Of a stretch of 42,024 bases of DNA, positions 7,970 through 16,573 are shown one piece after another. This stretch comes from an uncultured Alphaproteobacteria bacterium (lineage in GTDB: Bacteria; Pseudomonadota; Alphaproteobacteria; Geminicoccales; Geminicoccaceae): NCBI GenBank assembly GCA_902826935.1, contig CADEGR010000026.1, positions 1 through 42,024 of the forward strand, written 5' to 3'. The first letter of the stretch is position 1. Every line of letters starts with the position of its first letter. Both the position numbers and the translations under genes were made by a program. The notes under the pieces were generated by a model that was given only the letters and a program-made list of their open reading frames with translations, did no database searches and was not told the DNA's origin.

Positions 7970-9235
7970 TCAGCCGCCGAAGCGGCAGCCGCTTTCCGGC
8001 TGGTCGTGGCCGAGCGTGTCCGTCGCGAAGTGCTCGTGCAGGAACGCATCCTGCGGTGACATGCTGACCAGGGAGCCCCGCCAGGCGATCAGCATCGGCT
8101 GGCGCAGCTGGTGGTCCCAGCGGCGGAAGGTCAGGCCGACGCCTTTGAAGCCGGGCGCCACGAAGGCGTCCGAGGTCAGATACTTGCGGATGGTGTCGAG
8201 GTCCGCCTTCGAGGTTCGCAGCGCCGCCTCGGCGAAGATCTTGACGCCCAGCCAGGCCAGATAGTCGGCTTCGGTGATCTGCCGGTCGGCCAGCTTCTCG
8301 AAGGCGCTGTGCAGCGACATCGAGCCGAACTGCTCATAGGCGCGGTGCCAGGCTGCCGAGACCAGGCCGTGGGTCCCGACCACCAGCTTCGGCTGCTCGG
8401 TTCGGAACATCAGATACTCGCCAAACCGTTCGCCGGCATCGGCCACCACCAGCACGTCATAGTCGGGCGCGGCCTGGGTCAGCAGCGGCATCTGGGTCTG
8501 GATCTGCTGATGACCCGATTCGACGCGCCTGGCACCGGCTTCGAACTGGTAGGCGCGCTCCTCGACGATCTTGCCGCCGAAGCGCCCCGCCGCCCGTCGC
8601 AGCGCCGCGGCATAGCGCAGGTCCTCCGGCTGCTCGCCGCGCACCAGGAACCAGCTGTTCCAGCGCTTCCAGGCGAGGTACTGGGCGAGGCCGTCGGCGC
8701 GCATCGCATCGCTCGGCGCCACATGGTAGACATTCACGCGGCACTGCTCGTTGCGCAGCTCGTCGTCATTGGCGCGCACGTTCATGATCAGCGCGGCCTG
8801 CGCTTCAGGCAGATCCGCGATCGCCAGCAGATCCGGCGCATTCAGATCGGCGACGATATAGCGCTCGCCGGCCGCCAGCAGGCTCCGGGCGGCCGCGACC
8901 ACGTCGCCGTCCTCCGGGAGGATCTGCTCCACCAGCTGGTAGTCCTGGCGCATCAGCCGGCCGGTGAGCTGGTTCTCTTGCTGCGCCAGGCGGGCGCCCT
9001 GCAGGCCCTTGTCGTCGAGGATCGGCTCGACCAGCGACAAGGGCGGCGGCTCGGGATAGCGCTTGCCGAGATAGACGACCCGCAAGGCGAACAAGGGCGG
9101 TTTGGCCGGCTGCTTGCTGGTGGTCGCTGGCTCGGCCGCCTGGACGCTGCCCGGCAGCGGTGGCGGGCTGCCGACGAGGCCAAGCAGCAGGCCGGCGGCC
9201 AGCACGGCCGCGCGCCCGGTGGCTGACAGCCGCAT
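7970..9235 (-). CDS. PQQ-dehydrogenase-associated ABC-type substrate-binding protein
   Basis: This is a periplasmic-binding-protein-like product of the branched-chain amino-acid receptor type found in PQQ-dependent alcohol dehydrogenase systems (TIGR03863-like). The product is 421 residues with a hydrophobic leader (RAAVLAAGLLLGLVG) and an FALRVVYLGKRYPEP opening strand. Further in are the VADLNAPDLLAIADLP and WFLVRGEQPEDL regions and a C-terminal GWDHQ-like RRWDHQLRQPMLIAW. The start is the ATG at 9235, overlapping the cytochrome stop as TGATG; an upstream in-frame codon would lie inside the cytochrome gene. No permease or ATPase partner is encoded nearby, so transport is doubtful. The C-terminal tail ends SGCRFGG. 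Confidence 0.85.
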   Translation of the reverse strand: MRLSATGRAAVLAAGLLLGLVGSPPPLPGSVQAAEPATTSKQPAKPPLFALRVVYLGKRYPEPPPLSLVEPILDDKGLQGARLAQQENQLTGRLMRQDYQLVEQILPEDGDVVAAARSLLAAGERYIVADLNAPDLLAIADLPEAQAALIMNVRANDDELRNEQCRVNVYHVAPSDAMRADGLAQYLAWKRWNSWFLVRGEQPEDLRYAAALRRAAGRFGGKIVEERAYQFEAGARRVESGHQQIQTQMPLLTQAAPDYDVLVVADAGERFGEYLMFRTEQPKLVVGTHGLVSAAWHRAYEQFGSMSLHSAFEKLADRQITEADYLAWLGVKIFAEAALRTSKADLDTIRKYLTSDAFVAPGFKGVGLTFRRWDHQLRQPMLIAWRGSLVSMSPQDAFLHEHFATDTLGHDQPESGCRFGG

Positions 9236-10059
9236 CACCAGTTCTTCCTTGCCATGTCGCCTTTGTAGATCGAGCGGACGAAGGCGATGATCTTCCAAAG
9301 GTGGTCGCTGTTCTCGATGATCTCGCCGAAGGGCGGCATCGGGCCGACCACGCTCTCGCGTCCCTTGCGGCTGTAGCCTTCGGCCTGGAGCTCGTCCGAG
9401 CCCTTGGTCACCAGGCGGAACAGGGTGTCATCCTCACTGCCATAGACCCAGACCGCGTTGGACAGGGGTGGCCCCATACCGCCGCCGCCATTGCCGCCAT
9501 GGCAGCCATTGCAGGAATTGGCGAGGAACAGCTGGTGGCCTTCCTCGACCGCCGCCGGATCATCGGCGAACGGGTTCTTCAGCGTGCCCTTGGCCGCCGC
9601 GGTGACCACCTCGAGGGGGGTCTGCGCCTTCGTGCCCTCCGCCGCATGCTGAGCTTCGGCGGCCGCGCGCGCCTCGTCCGTGGCCGGATCGCAGCGCGCC
9701 GCCACGATCGCCTTGGCCCCGCTCTTGCCCAGGAACGCGACCGTGCAGATCGTCTGCTCGTCGATCGGCACCAGGGTCAGCGTGCTGGCTGGTACCGGCC
9801 TGGCCGCGCCGCCATTGGCCGAGATCTCGATGCTGGTGCGCTCGACCTTCAGGACCTTGAGCTTCAGCTTCCCGTCCTCGAATTCCTTCTCCTCATCCTG
9901 GCCGATCTTGCGCTGGGTCTTGGGCACCGGGATCTGATATTTCGCGTCGACCTTGCCCTGGACGGCGGCATTGGCGCTCCGCCCCGGCATGCCTGGCCCA
10001 GGGCCGAGCAGACCGATCAGGGCGAGCGCTGCGACGGCAAGCTGGCTGGATCGGCTCAT
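9235..10059 (-). CDS. Periplasmic c-type cytochrome, methanol-metabolism type
   Basis: This is a single-heme cytochrome c likely to take electrons from the XoxF quinoprotein. The 274 residues comprise a signal peptide (about 1-32), a unique 130-residue N-terminal domain, and a C-terminal cytochrome domain. The heme motif is C183-N-G-C186-H187; the likely axial Met is in VVGPMPPFGE. Two further cysteines (C105 and C123) sit in the N-terminal domain, as in the four-cysteine methanol-related cytochrome family (TIGR03874-like). The ATG at 10059 has GGAGG five bases upstream and is preferred over an in-frame GTG at 10074. It is translationally coupled to the downstream binding-protein gene. Confidence 0.85.
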   Translation of the reverse strand: MSRSSQLAVAALALIGLLGPGPGMPGRSANAAVQGKVDAKYQIPVPKTQRKIGQDEEKEFEDGKLKLKVLKVERTSIEISANGGAARPVPASTLTLVPIDEQTICTVAFLGKSGAKAIVAARCDPATDEARAAAEAQHAAEGTKAQTPLEVVTAAAKGTLKNPFADDPAAVEEGHQLFLANSCNGCHGGNGGGGMGPPLSNAVWVYGSEDDTLFRLVTKGSDELQAEGYSRKGRESVVGPMPPFGEIIENSDHLWKIIAFVRSIYKGDMARKNW

Positions 10060-10097
10060 TCCATCCTCCTTCACGTGCGTTGCCAGGCGATGCGGCC

Positions 10098-11891
10098 TCA
10101 GTGGTCGGTGGCGGCTGCCAAGCGCAGGGCCTTGATCGCGCCGTCGTTTTGGCCGGCCTGCGCGATCTCGAGCGCGGTCCGGCCGGCCGCATCGATCAGG
10201 GTCGGATCGGCGCCCGCCTTCAGCAGGAAGCCGACCATGGCGGCGTTGTCGTGGCCCGCCGCGATCATCAGCGCGGTGACGCCGTGGGTGCTGCGGGTGT
10301 CGAGCTTGGCGCCCTGGCGGACCAGCGCTTCGGCCAGCTCCAAGACCGACGGGCCGCCGGCAACCCGGGCATCCCGGTTGAACGCCTCGTCCTGGGTCGC
10401 CAGCACCATGAGCGGCGTCACGCGGTCCTTGGCGAAGGGCTCGTCGGCGGGCGCCCCGGCGTCGATCAGCGCCTTGGTCGCCCAGCGCATGCCCTCGCTG
10501 AGGGCAAGGCCAAGCGGGGTCAGATCGCCCGGCGTCTTGCCCGAGAGATCGGCGCCGCGCTCCGCCAGGAGCTGCACGGATGGCAGATGGTTGCGCAGGA
10601 TCGCATGGTGCAGCGCATTCCAGCCACCGAGGTCGGTCACGGCGAGATCGGCGCCGCGGTCCAAGAGGTAGGCCAGCAGGCGCGTGTCGCGACCCTTCGC
10701 GGCGGTGATCAGGGCCGGCGCGCCTTGCAGATCGCGCCGGTCGAGGTCCGCGCCACGATCTAGCAGGAAGGCGATCCGGTCCTCATCGGACGCCAGCACC
10801 GCGTTGGCGAGCTCGACCTGCGCGTCGGCGCCGGCCGCGAGCGCTTGCTGCACCTTCTCCCTGGTCATGAGCTGATCCGCCGAAGCGCGGGCCGGATCGA
10901 CATGCTGGGCGGCTTCCGGCACGACTTCGGTGAAGCGCTTCTGGGACGCTTCCAGATAGTTTTTGGCATAGGCGCCATGGGCGGGCAGGTCGCCTTGGAC
11001 GATGCAGCCGGAGCAGGCGACCAGCGGCACGCCGAAGTCGCCGAGGATGGTGCGGATCTCAGCCTCGGCATCCGCCAAGGCGAAGTCGAGCGCGTATTTC
11101 AGGACCGGGTCGTTGGAGCGCACGCCTATGGCGAGGTCGAACTCGAGCGCCACCTCGTCCTCCATCAGATTGGCGGGCGTCAGGGTCAAAGGCGCGCCCT
11201 GCTTGGCCACCCAACCCGCGAACGGCCCCCACACGGCGGCGATGTCGAGCTGACCGTCGACCACCTTTTGGACCTGCCGCCAGGGCTGCTTTTGCGGCTC
11301 CAGATCGGCGTCCTGGCTGATCACGTGGATGTCGAGCCCGTCCTTGATGCCGTGACGCGCCAGCGCCTCGCGCATGCCGGAGTGCTGGAACACGCCGAGC
11401 CTGTGCTGGCGGAGATCGGGATCGTCGAAGCCCTCGATCGTGAAGCCGGCATCCGCCCGAGTCGCGAATACATAGGTCGACCGGTAGATCGGCACCGTCG
11501 TCAGGATGCGCTCATAGCCATAAGGCACCTCGATCAGGAGGTCGCATTCCCGGTTGTCGAAGGTTTCGCGCGTGAGCCCGCGCTCCAGGAAGGGCCGCCA
11601 GAAATAGCTGACGCGCGCGCCCATCTGCTTGGCCACGGCTGCGGCGATGCGGTTCTGGAGACCGTCGCCGGCGCGGCTGGAGAGCGGCATGTTGCCGGGA
11701 TCGGCGCAGAACTTGAGCTGCTCGTACTTGCGGCGCTTCGCCTCGCGCCTGGCCGCGGTCTTCTCGGCCGCCGTCATGTCCGAGAACCGGATCTGCTTGT
11801 CGAACTGCGCCGGCTCTTGCGCTCCGGTGGTCGTCACGCTGCCGGCAATCAAGCAGGCCGCAAGCAGGCCTATCACATCCGATCTTGGCAA
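10098..11891 (-). CDS. XoxJ/MoxJ-like binding protein fused to C-terminal ankyrin repeats
   Basis: The N-terminal part (about residues 25-330) resembles the quinoprotein-dehydrogenase-associated solute-binding family 3 (MoxJ/XoxJ). It has LKFCADPGNMPLSS, ECDLLIEVPYGYERILTT, LDIAAVWGPFAGW and a CSGC motif at 293-296 followed by GDLPAHG. MoxJ-type proteins normally stop near here at about 300 residues. This one continues with roughly six to seven ankyrin repeats (about 345-595), e.g. LLAYLLDRGADLAVTDLGGW and FLLKAGADPTLIDAAGRTAL. It has a weak signal peptide (LLAACLIAGSVTTTGAQ). Start: TTG 11891, supported by AAGGAG six bases upstream. A terminator separates it from xoxF. It probably assists XoxF maturation or activation in the periplasm; the ankyrin part suggests protein binding. 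Confidence 0.85.
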   Translation of the reverse strand: MPRSDVIGLLAACLIAGSVTTTGAQEPAQFDKQIRFSDMTAAEKTAARREAKRRKYEQLKFCADPGNMPLSSRAGDGLQNRIAAAVAKQMGARVSYFWRPFLERGLTRETFDNRECDLLIEVPYGYERILTTVPIYRSTYVFATRADAGFTIEGFDDPDLRQHRLGVFQHSGMREALARHGIKDGLDIHVISQDADLEPQKQPWRQVQKVVDGQLDIAAVWGPFAGWVAKQGAPLTLTPANLMEDEVALEFDLAIGVRSNDPVLKYALDFALADAEAEIRTILGDFGVPLVACSGCIVQGDLPAHGAYAKNYLEASQKRFTEVVPEAAQHVDPARASADQLMTREKVQQALAAGADAQVELANAVLASDEDRIAFLLDRGADLDRRDLQGAPALITAAKGRDTRLLAYLLDRGADLAVTDLGGWNALHHAILRNHLPSVQLLAERGADLSGKTPGDLTPLGLALSEGMRWATKALIDAGAPADEPFAKDRVTPLMVLATQDEAFNRDARVAGGPSVLELAEALVRQGAKLDTRSTHGVTALMIAAGHDNAAMVGFLLKAGADPTLIDAAGRTALEIAQAGQNDGAIKALRLAAATDH

Positions 11892-12021
11892 GCTTTGCTC
11901 CTTCAGTGCTCAGATCTCGATCGATAGAAGACAAGAAAATACAACGATCGGAATTCGTGATAGAGGTGCTTGCGAGGACTGATCCATTGCCCCGCTATTC
12001 CAAGATTGACGCCGGTTCATG

Positions 12022-12056
12022 AAAAAAAGGCCGGCGCAGAGACTGTCTGCGCCGGC
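12022..12056 (-). terminator. Rho-independent terminator/attenuator downstream of xoxF
   Basis: An 11-base-pair perfect stem (GCCGGCGCAGA with its complement, 12030-12056) encloses a 5-base loop. On the minus strand a run of seven T residues follows at once (12022-12028). It begins 28 bases after the xoxF stop and precedes the TTG of the XoxJ-ankyrin gene by about 130 bases. It should strongly reduce read-through, giving more xoxF than accessory mRNA or leaving the downstream genes to a second promoter. Confidence 0.88.
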
Positions 12057-12083
12057 GGAGGCTCGATCCTGGGAGAGGGTCGA

Positions 12084-13949
12084 TCAGTTGTAGACTCGGA
12101 AGGTGTAGAGCGTGCCACCCTGTGGGATCTTGTCCAGGCCGGTCGCCTTGGCCATGGCGGTGGCGCCGATCGCACCGAACTTGTCGCTGAGGTCGAGGCC
12201 CGCGGTCACCGGCAGGCCGATCCAGCCGCCGATGCCGGAGAACACCGAGATGTACTGCTTGCCGTCGATCTTATAGGCGATCGGGTTGCCAATGATGCCG
12301 GAGCCGAGCTTGCGCTGCCAGACCACCTTGCCGGTCTCGCGATCGACCGCCCGGAAATCGCCGCCCAGCGAGCCGTAGAACACCAGGCCGCCCGCGGTGG
12401 TCAGCGTGCCCGACCAGTTCGGATAGGGGTCCGCGATTTCCCAGACGGTCTCGCCGGTCAGCACGTTGAACTTCTTCAGCTTGCCGGTCGTGCCGGGCAC
12501 CTCGGGGTACATGTAGACATTGGCGAAGACGTAGACCGTGCCCTGCTGGGTATGGGTCCGCTGCTGCGGCTCGTCCTCCATGCACCAGTTGTTGGTCGGC
12601 ACGTAGAAGATATTCGGCTCGCTGGGATCGACCGAGGCCGGCTGCTGGTCCTTGCCGCCCATGGCGGACGGGCAGGCCTGGGTGTTCTCGCCGATCGCGA
12701 AGGGCGAGTGTTCCTTGACCTTCACGGGCCGACCAGTCTCCAGATCGACCTTCTCGGCCCAGTTGACGGTGACGAACTTGTGCGCCCGCAGGAGCGTGCC
12801 GTCGACCCGGTCGAGCACGTAGGCAAACCCGTTCCGGTCGAAATTGACCAGCGTCTTCCGCATCTTCCCGTCGACTTCCATGTCGACCAGGATGTTCTCG
12901 TTGACGCCGTCATAGTCCCACTGGTCGAACGGTGTCTTCTGGTATGCCCAGACCACCTCGCCCGTATCGACCTTGCGGGCGAAGATGGTCATCGACCACT
13001 TGTTGTCCCACGTGCCGGTGTTGCAGGCTTCGTGGGTGTCCTCGCCGCAGCGATAGGACGGCGACCAGTGGCCGGGATTGCCGGTGCCGGCGTAGACCAT
13101 CTTCAGCTCGGGATCATAGGAGAACCACGCCCATGGGGCGCCGCCGCCGATCAGGTGCTCGCCTTCCGGGTAGGTCGTGAGGCCCAGATCCTTGCCGTAG
13201 GTGCCGTAGTGCGGATTGGCCTTGTTGGTCTCCGGCGTGAGGCAGACATCCTTGTCGGAGCCGGTGGAATGGCACTTCCACACTTCCTTGCCGGTCTCGA
13301 GCTCATAGGCAACCAAGCGGCCGCGGGCTGCGAACTCGTCGCCGCCGAAGCCGGCGATCACATAGTTCTCGGCGACGAGGATCGGGCCGGTGTGGGTCTC
13401 GCCATGCTCCGGATAGGCGTGCTTGACGACCCAGTTCTCCTTGCCGGTCCTGGCGTCGAGCGAGATGATGTAGCCGTCCAGCGTATGGACGATGATCTTG
13501 CCGTCGACGTAGTTGAGGCCGCGATGCACGGTGTCGCAGCAGGCGCGCGGGACCGCCGACTCGTCGCGATCGGTCTTCTTCTCGTAGTTCCAGATCTGCG
13601 CCGGATGGTCCGGATCGCTCAGATCGAGCGCCTGAACGATATTCGGCCAGGCGCTGACGAAGTACATCATCGGCTTGCCATCGACTTCGACGACCACCGG
13701 CTGGCCTTCATGGCCGCGCAAGGCACCGGTCGACTGCGACCAGGCCATTTGCAGCTTGCCGACATTGTCCTTGTTGATGTCGGTCAGTTCCGAGTACCGA
13801 GTCAGCGCCAGGTTCTTGCCGGGCGCCGCCCACATGTTGGGGTCCTTGCTGCGCTCGATGATTTCGGAATTGGCCCAAGCCTGACTGGCCAGGCCGAATG
13901 CCGCGGCCGCCAAAATGCCAGTCAAGGCAAGGCATTGCTGCCTGCGCAT
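12084..13949 (-). CDS. xoxF: Lanthanide-dependent methanol dehydrogenase (XoxF type), PQQ quinoprotein
   Basis: This periplasmic eight-bladed propeller oxidises methanol or other primary alcohols using PQQ and a lanthanide. The 621 residues begin with a signal peptide ending near LASQAWA. The vicinal disulphide C137-C138 that stacks on PQQ is present. The metal-site stretch is D345-Y346-D347: the second Asp, where Ca2+-dependent MxaF has Ala, marks lanthanide-binding XoxF enzymes. Tryptophan-docking blades such as VWQRKLGSGIIGNPIAY are visible. ATG 13949 is preferred over an upstream GTG because a purine-rich AAAGGGGGG lies before it. No mxaI small subunit is visible, consistent with XoxF. 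It is followed by a strong terminator. Confidence 0.95.
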   Translation of the reverse strand: MRRQQCLALTGILAAAAFGLASQAWANSEIIERSKDPNMWAAPGKNLALTRYSELTDINKDNVGKLQMAWSQSTGALRGHEGQPVVVEVDGKPMMYFVSAWPNIVQALDLSDPDHPAQIWNYEKKTDRDESAVPRACCDTVHRGLNYVDGKIIVHTLDGYIISLDARTGKENWVVKHAYPEHGETHTGPILVAENYVIAGFGGDEFAARGRLVAYELETGKEVWKCHSTGSDKDVCLTPETNKANPHYGTYGKDLGLTTYPEGEHLIGGGAPWAWFSYDPELKMVYAGTGNPGHWSPSYRCGEDTHEACNTGTWDNKWSMTIFARKVDTGEVVWAYQKTPFDQWDYDGVNENILVDMEVDGKMRKTLVNFDRNGFAYVLDRVDGTLLRAHKFVTVNWAEKVDLETGRPVKVKEHSPFAIGENTQACPSAMGGKDQQPASVDPSEPNIFYVPTNNWCMEDEPQQRTHTQQGTVYVFANVYMYPEVPGTTGKLKKFNVLTGETVWEIADPYPNWSGTLTTAGGLVFYGSLGGDFRAVDRETGKVVWQRKLGSGIIGNPIAYKIDGKQYISVFSGIGGWIGLPVTAGLDLSDKFGAIGATAMAKATGLDKIPQGGTLYTFRVYN

Positions 13950-14275
13950 GATGGGTTGCCCCCCTTTATTGTCGCCGCGAAGCCTCGAGGTGATCGACCT
14001 CACCTTCTGGATCTTGCGCCGACGAGCCTCCAGGTTGGACGCCGGTCAAGTCAAAACCGGTCATCGCATTGTCAGATCATGGTAGCTCACGCCTGTCGGC
14101 TAATCGTTCCAAACTTCCTTTCCCATGAGCGGTCGGATGATCGGGAGGTATTGCACCATTTGATGCCGAATCTTCCCACAACTACGGATTGTGTATTGTC
14201 TAGTATGGCAATTCAGCGGGGATCCAGTGCCGGCGGCAGCTTGGCAACTGGCTTGGATTGTGCGATCGATTCTTC
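13950..14275. promoter_or_regulatory. Divergent control region between xoxF and the regulator operon
   Basis: These 326 bases contain no plausible gene and must hold the promoters for xoxF (minus) and for the DUF1194-kinase-regulator operon (plus). A direct repeat CCGGTCA occurs at 14042-14048 and 14057-14063, 15 bases apart, which could be a regulator site upstream of xoxF. The part near 14185-14215 is AT-richer than its surroundings (TTGTGTATTGTCTAGTATGG). I could not assign -35/-10 boxes with confidence. Confidence 0.5.
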
Positions 14276-15058
14276 ATGAAGCTGGTCCGACTGAAATCCT
14301 GGGCGCTCCTGCGATCGTCGATCCTGATCGCCTGCCTCCTCGGCACAGGGCCAGTCAAGGCGATCGAGGTCGATCTCGAGCTGGTCATCGCCGCGGACAT
14401 CTCGGATTCGATGGATGTCGAGGAGCAGCGCCTGCAGCGCAGCGGCTATGCGGCGGCATTCCGTGATCCCGACATCATCGCCGCGATCCAGCAGGGGCCC
14501 CTCGGCCGCATCGCGGTGACCCTGATCGAGTGGGCGGATCTGGCCCAGCCGAGGGTGACGGTGCCCTGGATGCTGATCGACGGCCCGGCCGCCGGCAGCG
14601 CATTGGCTGCCAAGCTCGAGGCGTCCGCCTTTACCAGCTTGCGGCGCACCTCGATCAGCGGCGCCTTGTCCTTCGCCGGCCACCTGCTGGATCACAACGA
14701 CTACGACAGCCTGCGGCGCGTGATCGACATCTCGGGCGACGGACCCAACAACCAGGGCGAGGCGGTCGATGTCGCGCGCGACCGGATCGTCGCCGGCAAT
14801 GTCGTGATCAACGGTCTGCCGATCATGATCGACTTCGAGGATCCGAGGAATCCGTTCAACGGTTCCTTCGACAAGCGCCAGCTCGACCTCTACTACGAGG
14901 ACTGCGTGATCGGCGGCCCCGGCGCCTTCATCGTCCCGATCCGAAGCCTCGACGCGATGGCCGACAGCATCCGCCAGAAGCTGATGCTCGAGATTGCGGC
15001 AGGCCCGGGCAGCGTCATGCTGACCTCGGCGCTAAGCCGCCCGCGCGTACCCTGTTGA
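14276..15058 (+). CDS. DUF1194-type von Willebrand factor A domain protein (MxaZ-position)
   Basis: This is a secreted vWA-domain protein. After a signal peptide (SSILIACLLGTGPVKA) it has VDLELVIAADISDSMD with a MIDAS-type D41-x-S43-x-S45 metal site. A long vWA fold follows, including ISGDGPNNQGE and INGLPIMID typical of DUF1194. The product is 260 residues from ATG 14276. It is the first gene of a plus-strand operon with a sensor kinase (12-base gap) and response regulator, diverging from xoxF, like mxaZYX beside the Paracoccus methanol dehydrogenase. It could sense or present a ligand to the kinase; that is inference. Confidence 0.85.
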   Translation: MKLVRLKSWALLRSSILIACLLGTGPVKAIEVDLELVIAADISDSMDVEEQRLQRSGYAAAFRDPDIIAAIQQGPLGRIAVTLIEWADLAQPRVTVPWMLIDGPAAGSALAAKLEASAFTSLRRTSISGALSFAGHLLDHNDYDSLRRVIDISGDGPNNQGEAVDVARDRIVAGNVVINGLPIMIDFEDPRNPFNGSFDKRQLDLYYEDCVIGGPGAFIVPIRSLDAMADSIRQKLMLEIAAGPGSVMLTSALSRPRVPC

Positions 15059-15070
15059 GGCGATAGAAGG

Positions 15071-16573
15071 ATGGTTGCCCTGGCAAGCGAAAGTCTGGCG
15101 TCAGCTGGCGATGGGACGGCATCGAAAGCGTCCTGGCAGGGCTGGCGGCCCTGGTCGCTGTCGCTGCGCATGCGCCTGTTCGTGCTGGTTGCGCTGATCA
15201 ATCTTGCGGTGATCGCAACCGCGGCCTGGCTCCTGGTTTCCAACGCCCGGCAGGCGGTTCAGGTCGAGACGCTGGCCAGCCTCGAGCTTGCCAAGCGTCT
15301 CGTGCTCACGGCGATCGGCACCCTCGATCGTTCGCAGGATGCGGAGAGCCTGTTCGATAGCCTGCGGCTGCATTTTCAGCAGGAGCGCCATGTCCGGATC
15401 ACCTTGCTGGACGGATGGGGCGAGCTGCGCTCCGCGCCGCAGATCACGGCCGAGGAGTCGGACACGCCGGCGTGGTTCGAGGATCTGCTCCGGCCGCCGG
15501 TCAAGTTCGCCCAGATCCCGATCCGGCTGGACGCGAGGTCGCTTGGCGCCGTGATCGTGACGGCCGAGCCGGCCGACGAGATCGCCGAGGTCTGGGAGGA
15601 CTTCAGCGACCTCATGATGCTGATGGCCAGCGCCCTTGGCCTGCAGATGCTGCTGGTGCATCTGGCGGCGGGGCGAGCGCTGAAGCCATTGGCGGAAATC
15701 AAGACCGGCCTGGAGCAGCTGGAGCATGGCGCCTACGAGGTCCGGCTTGGCGAGATCGCCGTGCCGGACCTGGCGCCGATCGGCCAGCGCTTCAACGCGC
15801 TGGCCAGCACGCTCCAGACCGCGACCGCCCAGACCGAGAAGCTCAGCCAGCAGCTGGTCACGCTGCAGGATACCGAACGCAAGAATCTCGCCTATGAGCT
15901 GCATGACGAGATCGGACCCTGCCTGTTCGGCATCACGGTCGATGCGCGCGCCATCGCGGCAAAGGCGCGCACGCTCGGTCCCGTCGATGCGGCCGAGCTG
16001 GCGGAGCGGGCTCAGGCCATACTGGACATCGTCGCGCATATGCAGGAGCACAGCCGGGGCCTGCTCTATCGCTTGCGGCCAATGGCGCTGGGCGAGGTCA
16101 GCCTGAGCCGTCTATTGGACGACCTGATCGAACGATTTCGCCAGCGCGAGCCGCAGGTGGCATGGCTGATCAGCCTGCCGGACGAGTTGACGAGCTGTGG
16201 CGAAACCGTCGATCTGACGCTCTATCGCATGATCCAGGAATGTCTCACCAATGCTGCCCGCCATGCTTGCGCCACCCGGATCGAGGTCACGCTTGCGATG
16301 CTCGATCCGCCGGCCGAGGGCGCGCCGGGATCGGCCAAATCGCAGCTGGAGCTGTGCGTGAGCGATAACGGCCGCGGCATCCCGGTCGGCACGCCGCCCG
16401 GCCTGGGCTTGACCGGCATGAGCCAGCGGGTCCGCGCGCTGGGGGGCCGTTTCGCGGTCATGGCCCGGCCCGGCGGCGGCACCATCGTGCGCGCTTGCAT
16501 CCCGGTCGAGCTGCTCGAGCTTGCCGACCTGGACAACATGGGGTCGCCGCGGTTGGATGAAGGCCTGTCATGA
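15071..16573 (+). CDS. Sensor histidine kinase, NarX/DegS (HisKA_3) type, MxaY-like position
   Basis: This is an inner-membrane two-component kinase. Two membrane helices (about 35-58 and 180-200) bracket a roughly 120-residue periplasmic domain of unknown fold, followed by a HAMP linker (about 200-250). The HisKA_3 dimerisation helix has the phospho-acceptor H278 in NLAYELHDEIGP. The ATPase domain shows CLTNAARHA (N box), DNGRGIP (G1) and GLGLTGM (G2). 500 residues. Its TGA overlaps the ATG of the response regulator (ATGA), so they form a cognate pair. The location opposite xoxF suggests control of methanol dehydrogenase, as for MxaYX. Confidence 0.9.
   Translation: MVALASESLASAGDGTASKASWQGWRPWSLSLRMRLFVLVALINLAVIATAAWLLVSNARQAVQVETLASLELAKRLVLTAIGTLDRSQDAESLFDSLRLHFQQERHVRITLLDGWGELRSAPQITAEESDTPAWFEDLLRPPVKFAQIPIRLDARSLGAVIVTAEPADEIAEVWEDFSDLMMLMASALGLQMLLVHLAAGRALKPLAEIKTGLEQLEHGAYEVRLGEIAVPDLAPIGQRFNALASTLQTATAQTEKLSQQLVTLQDTERKNLAYELHDEIGPCLFGITVDARAIAAKARTLGPVDAAELAERAQAILDIVAHMQEHSRGLLYRLRPMALGEVSLSRLLDDLIERFRQREPQVAWLISLPDELTSCGETVDLTLYRMIQECLTNAARHACATRIEVTLAMLDPPAEGAPGSAKSQLELCVSDNGRGIPVGTPPGLGLTGMSQRVRALGGRFAVMARPGGGTIVRACIPVELLELADLDNMGSPRLDEGLS

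Noticed and set aside
14238-14260. Sigma-54-like TTGGCAACTGGCTTGG upstream of the DUF1194 gene
   Set aside because: The second element has GG instead of the required GC at the -12 position, so the match is not good enough.
11970-14279. 769-codon open frame opposite xoxF
   Set aside because: It is a G+C-driven antisense frame: the minus strand carries a complete xoxF with all motifs, and the antisense protein shows repetitive hydrophobic/acidic composition with no family motif.
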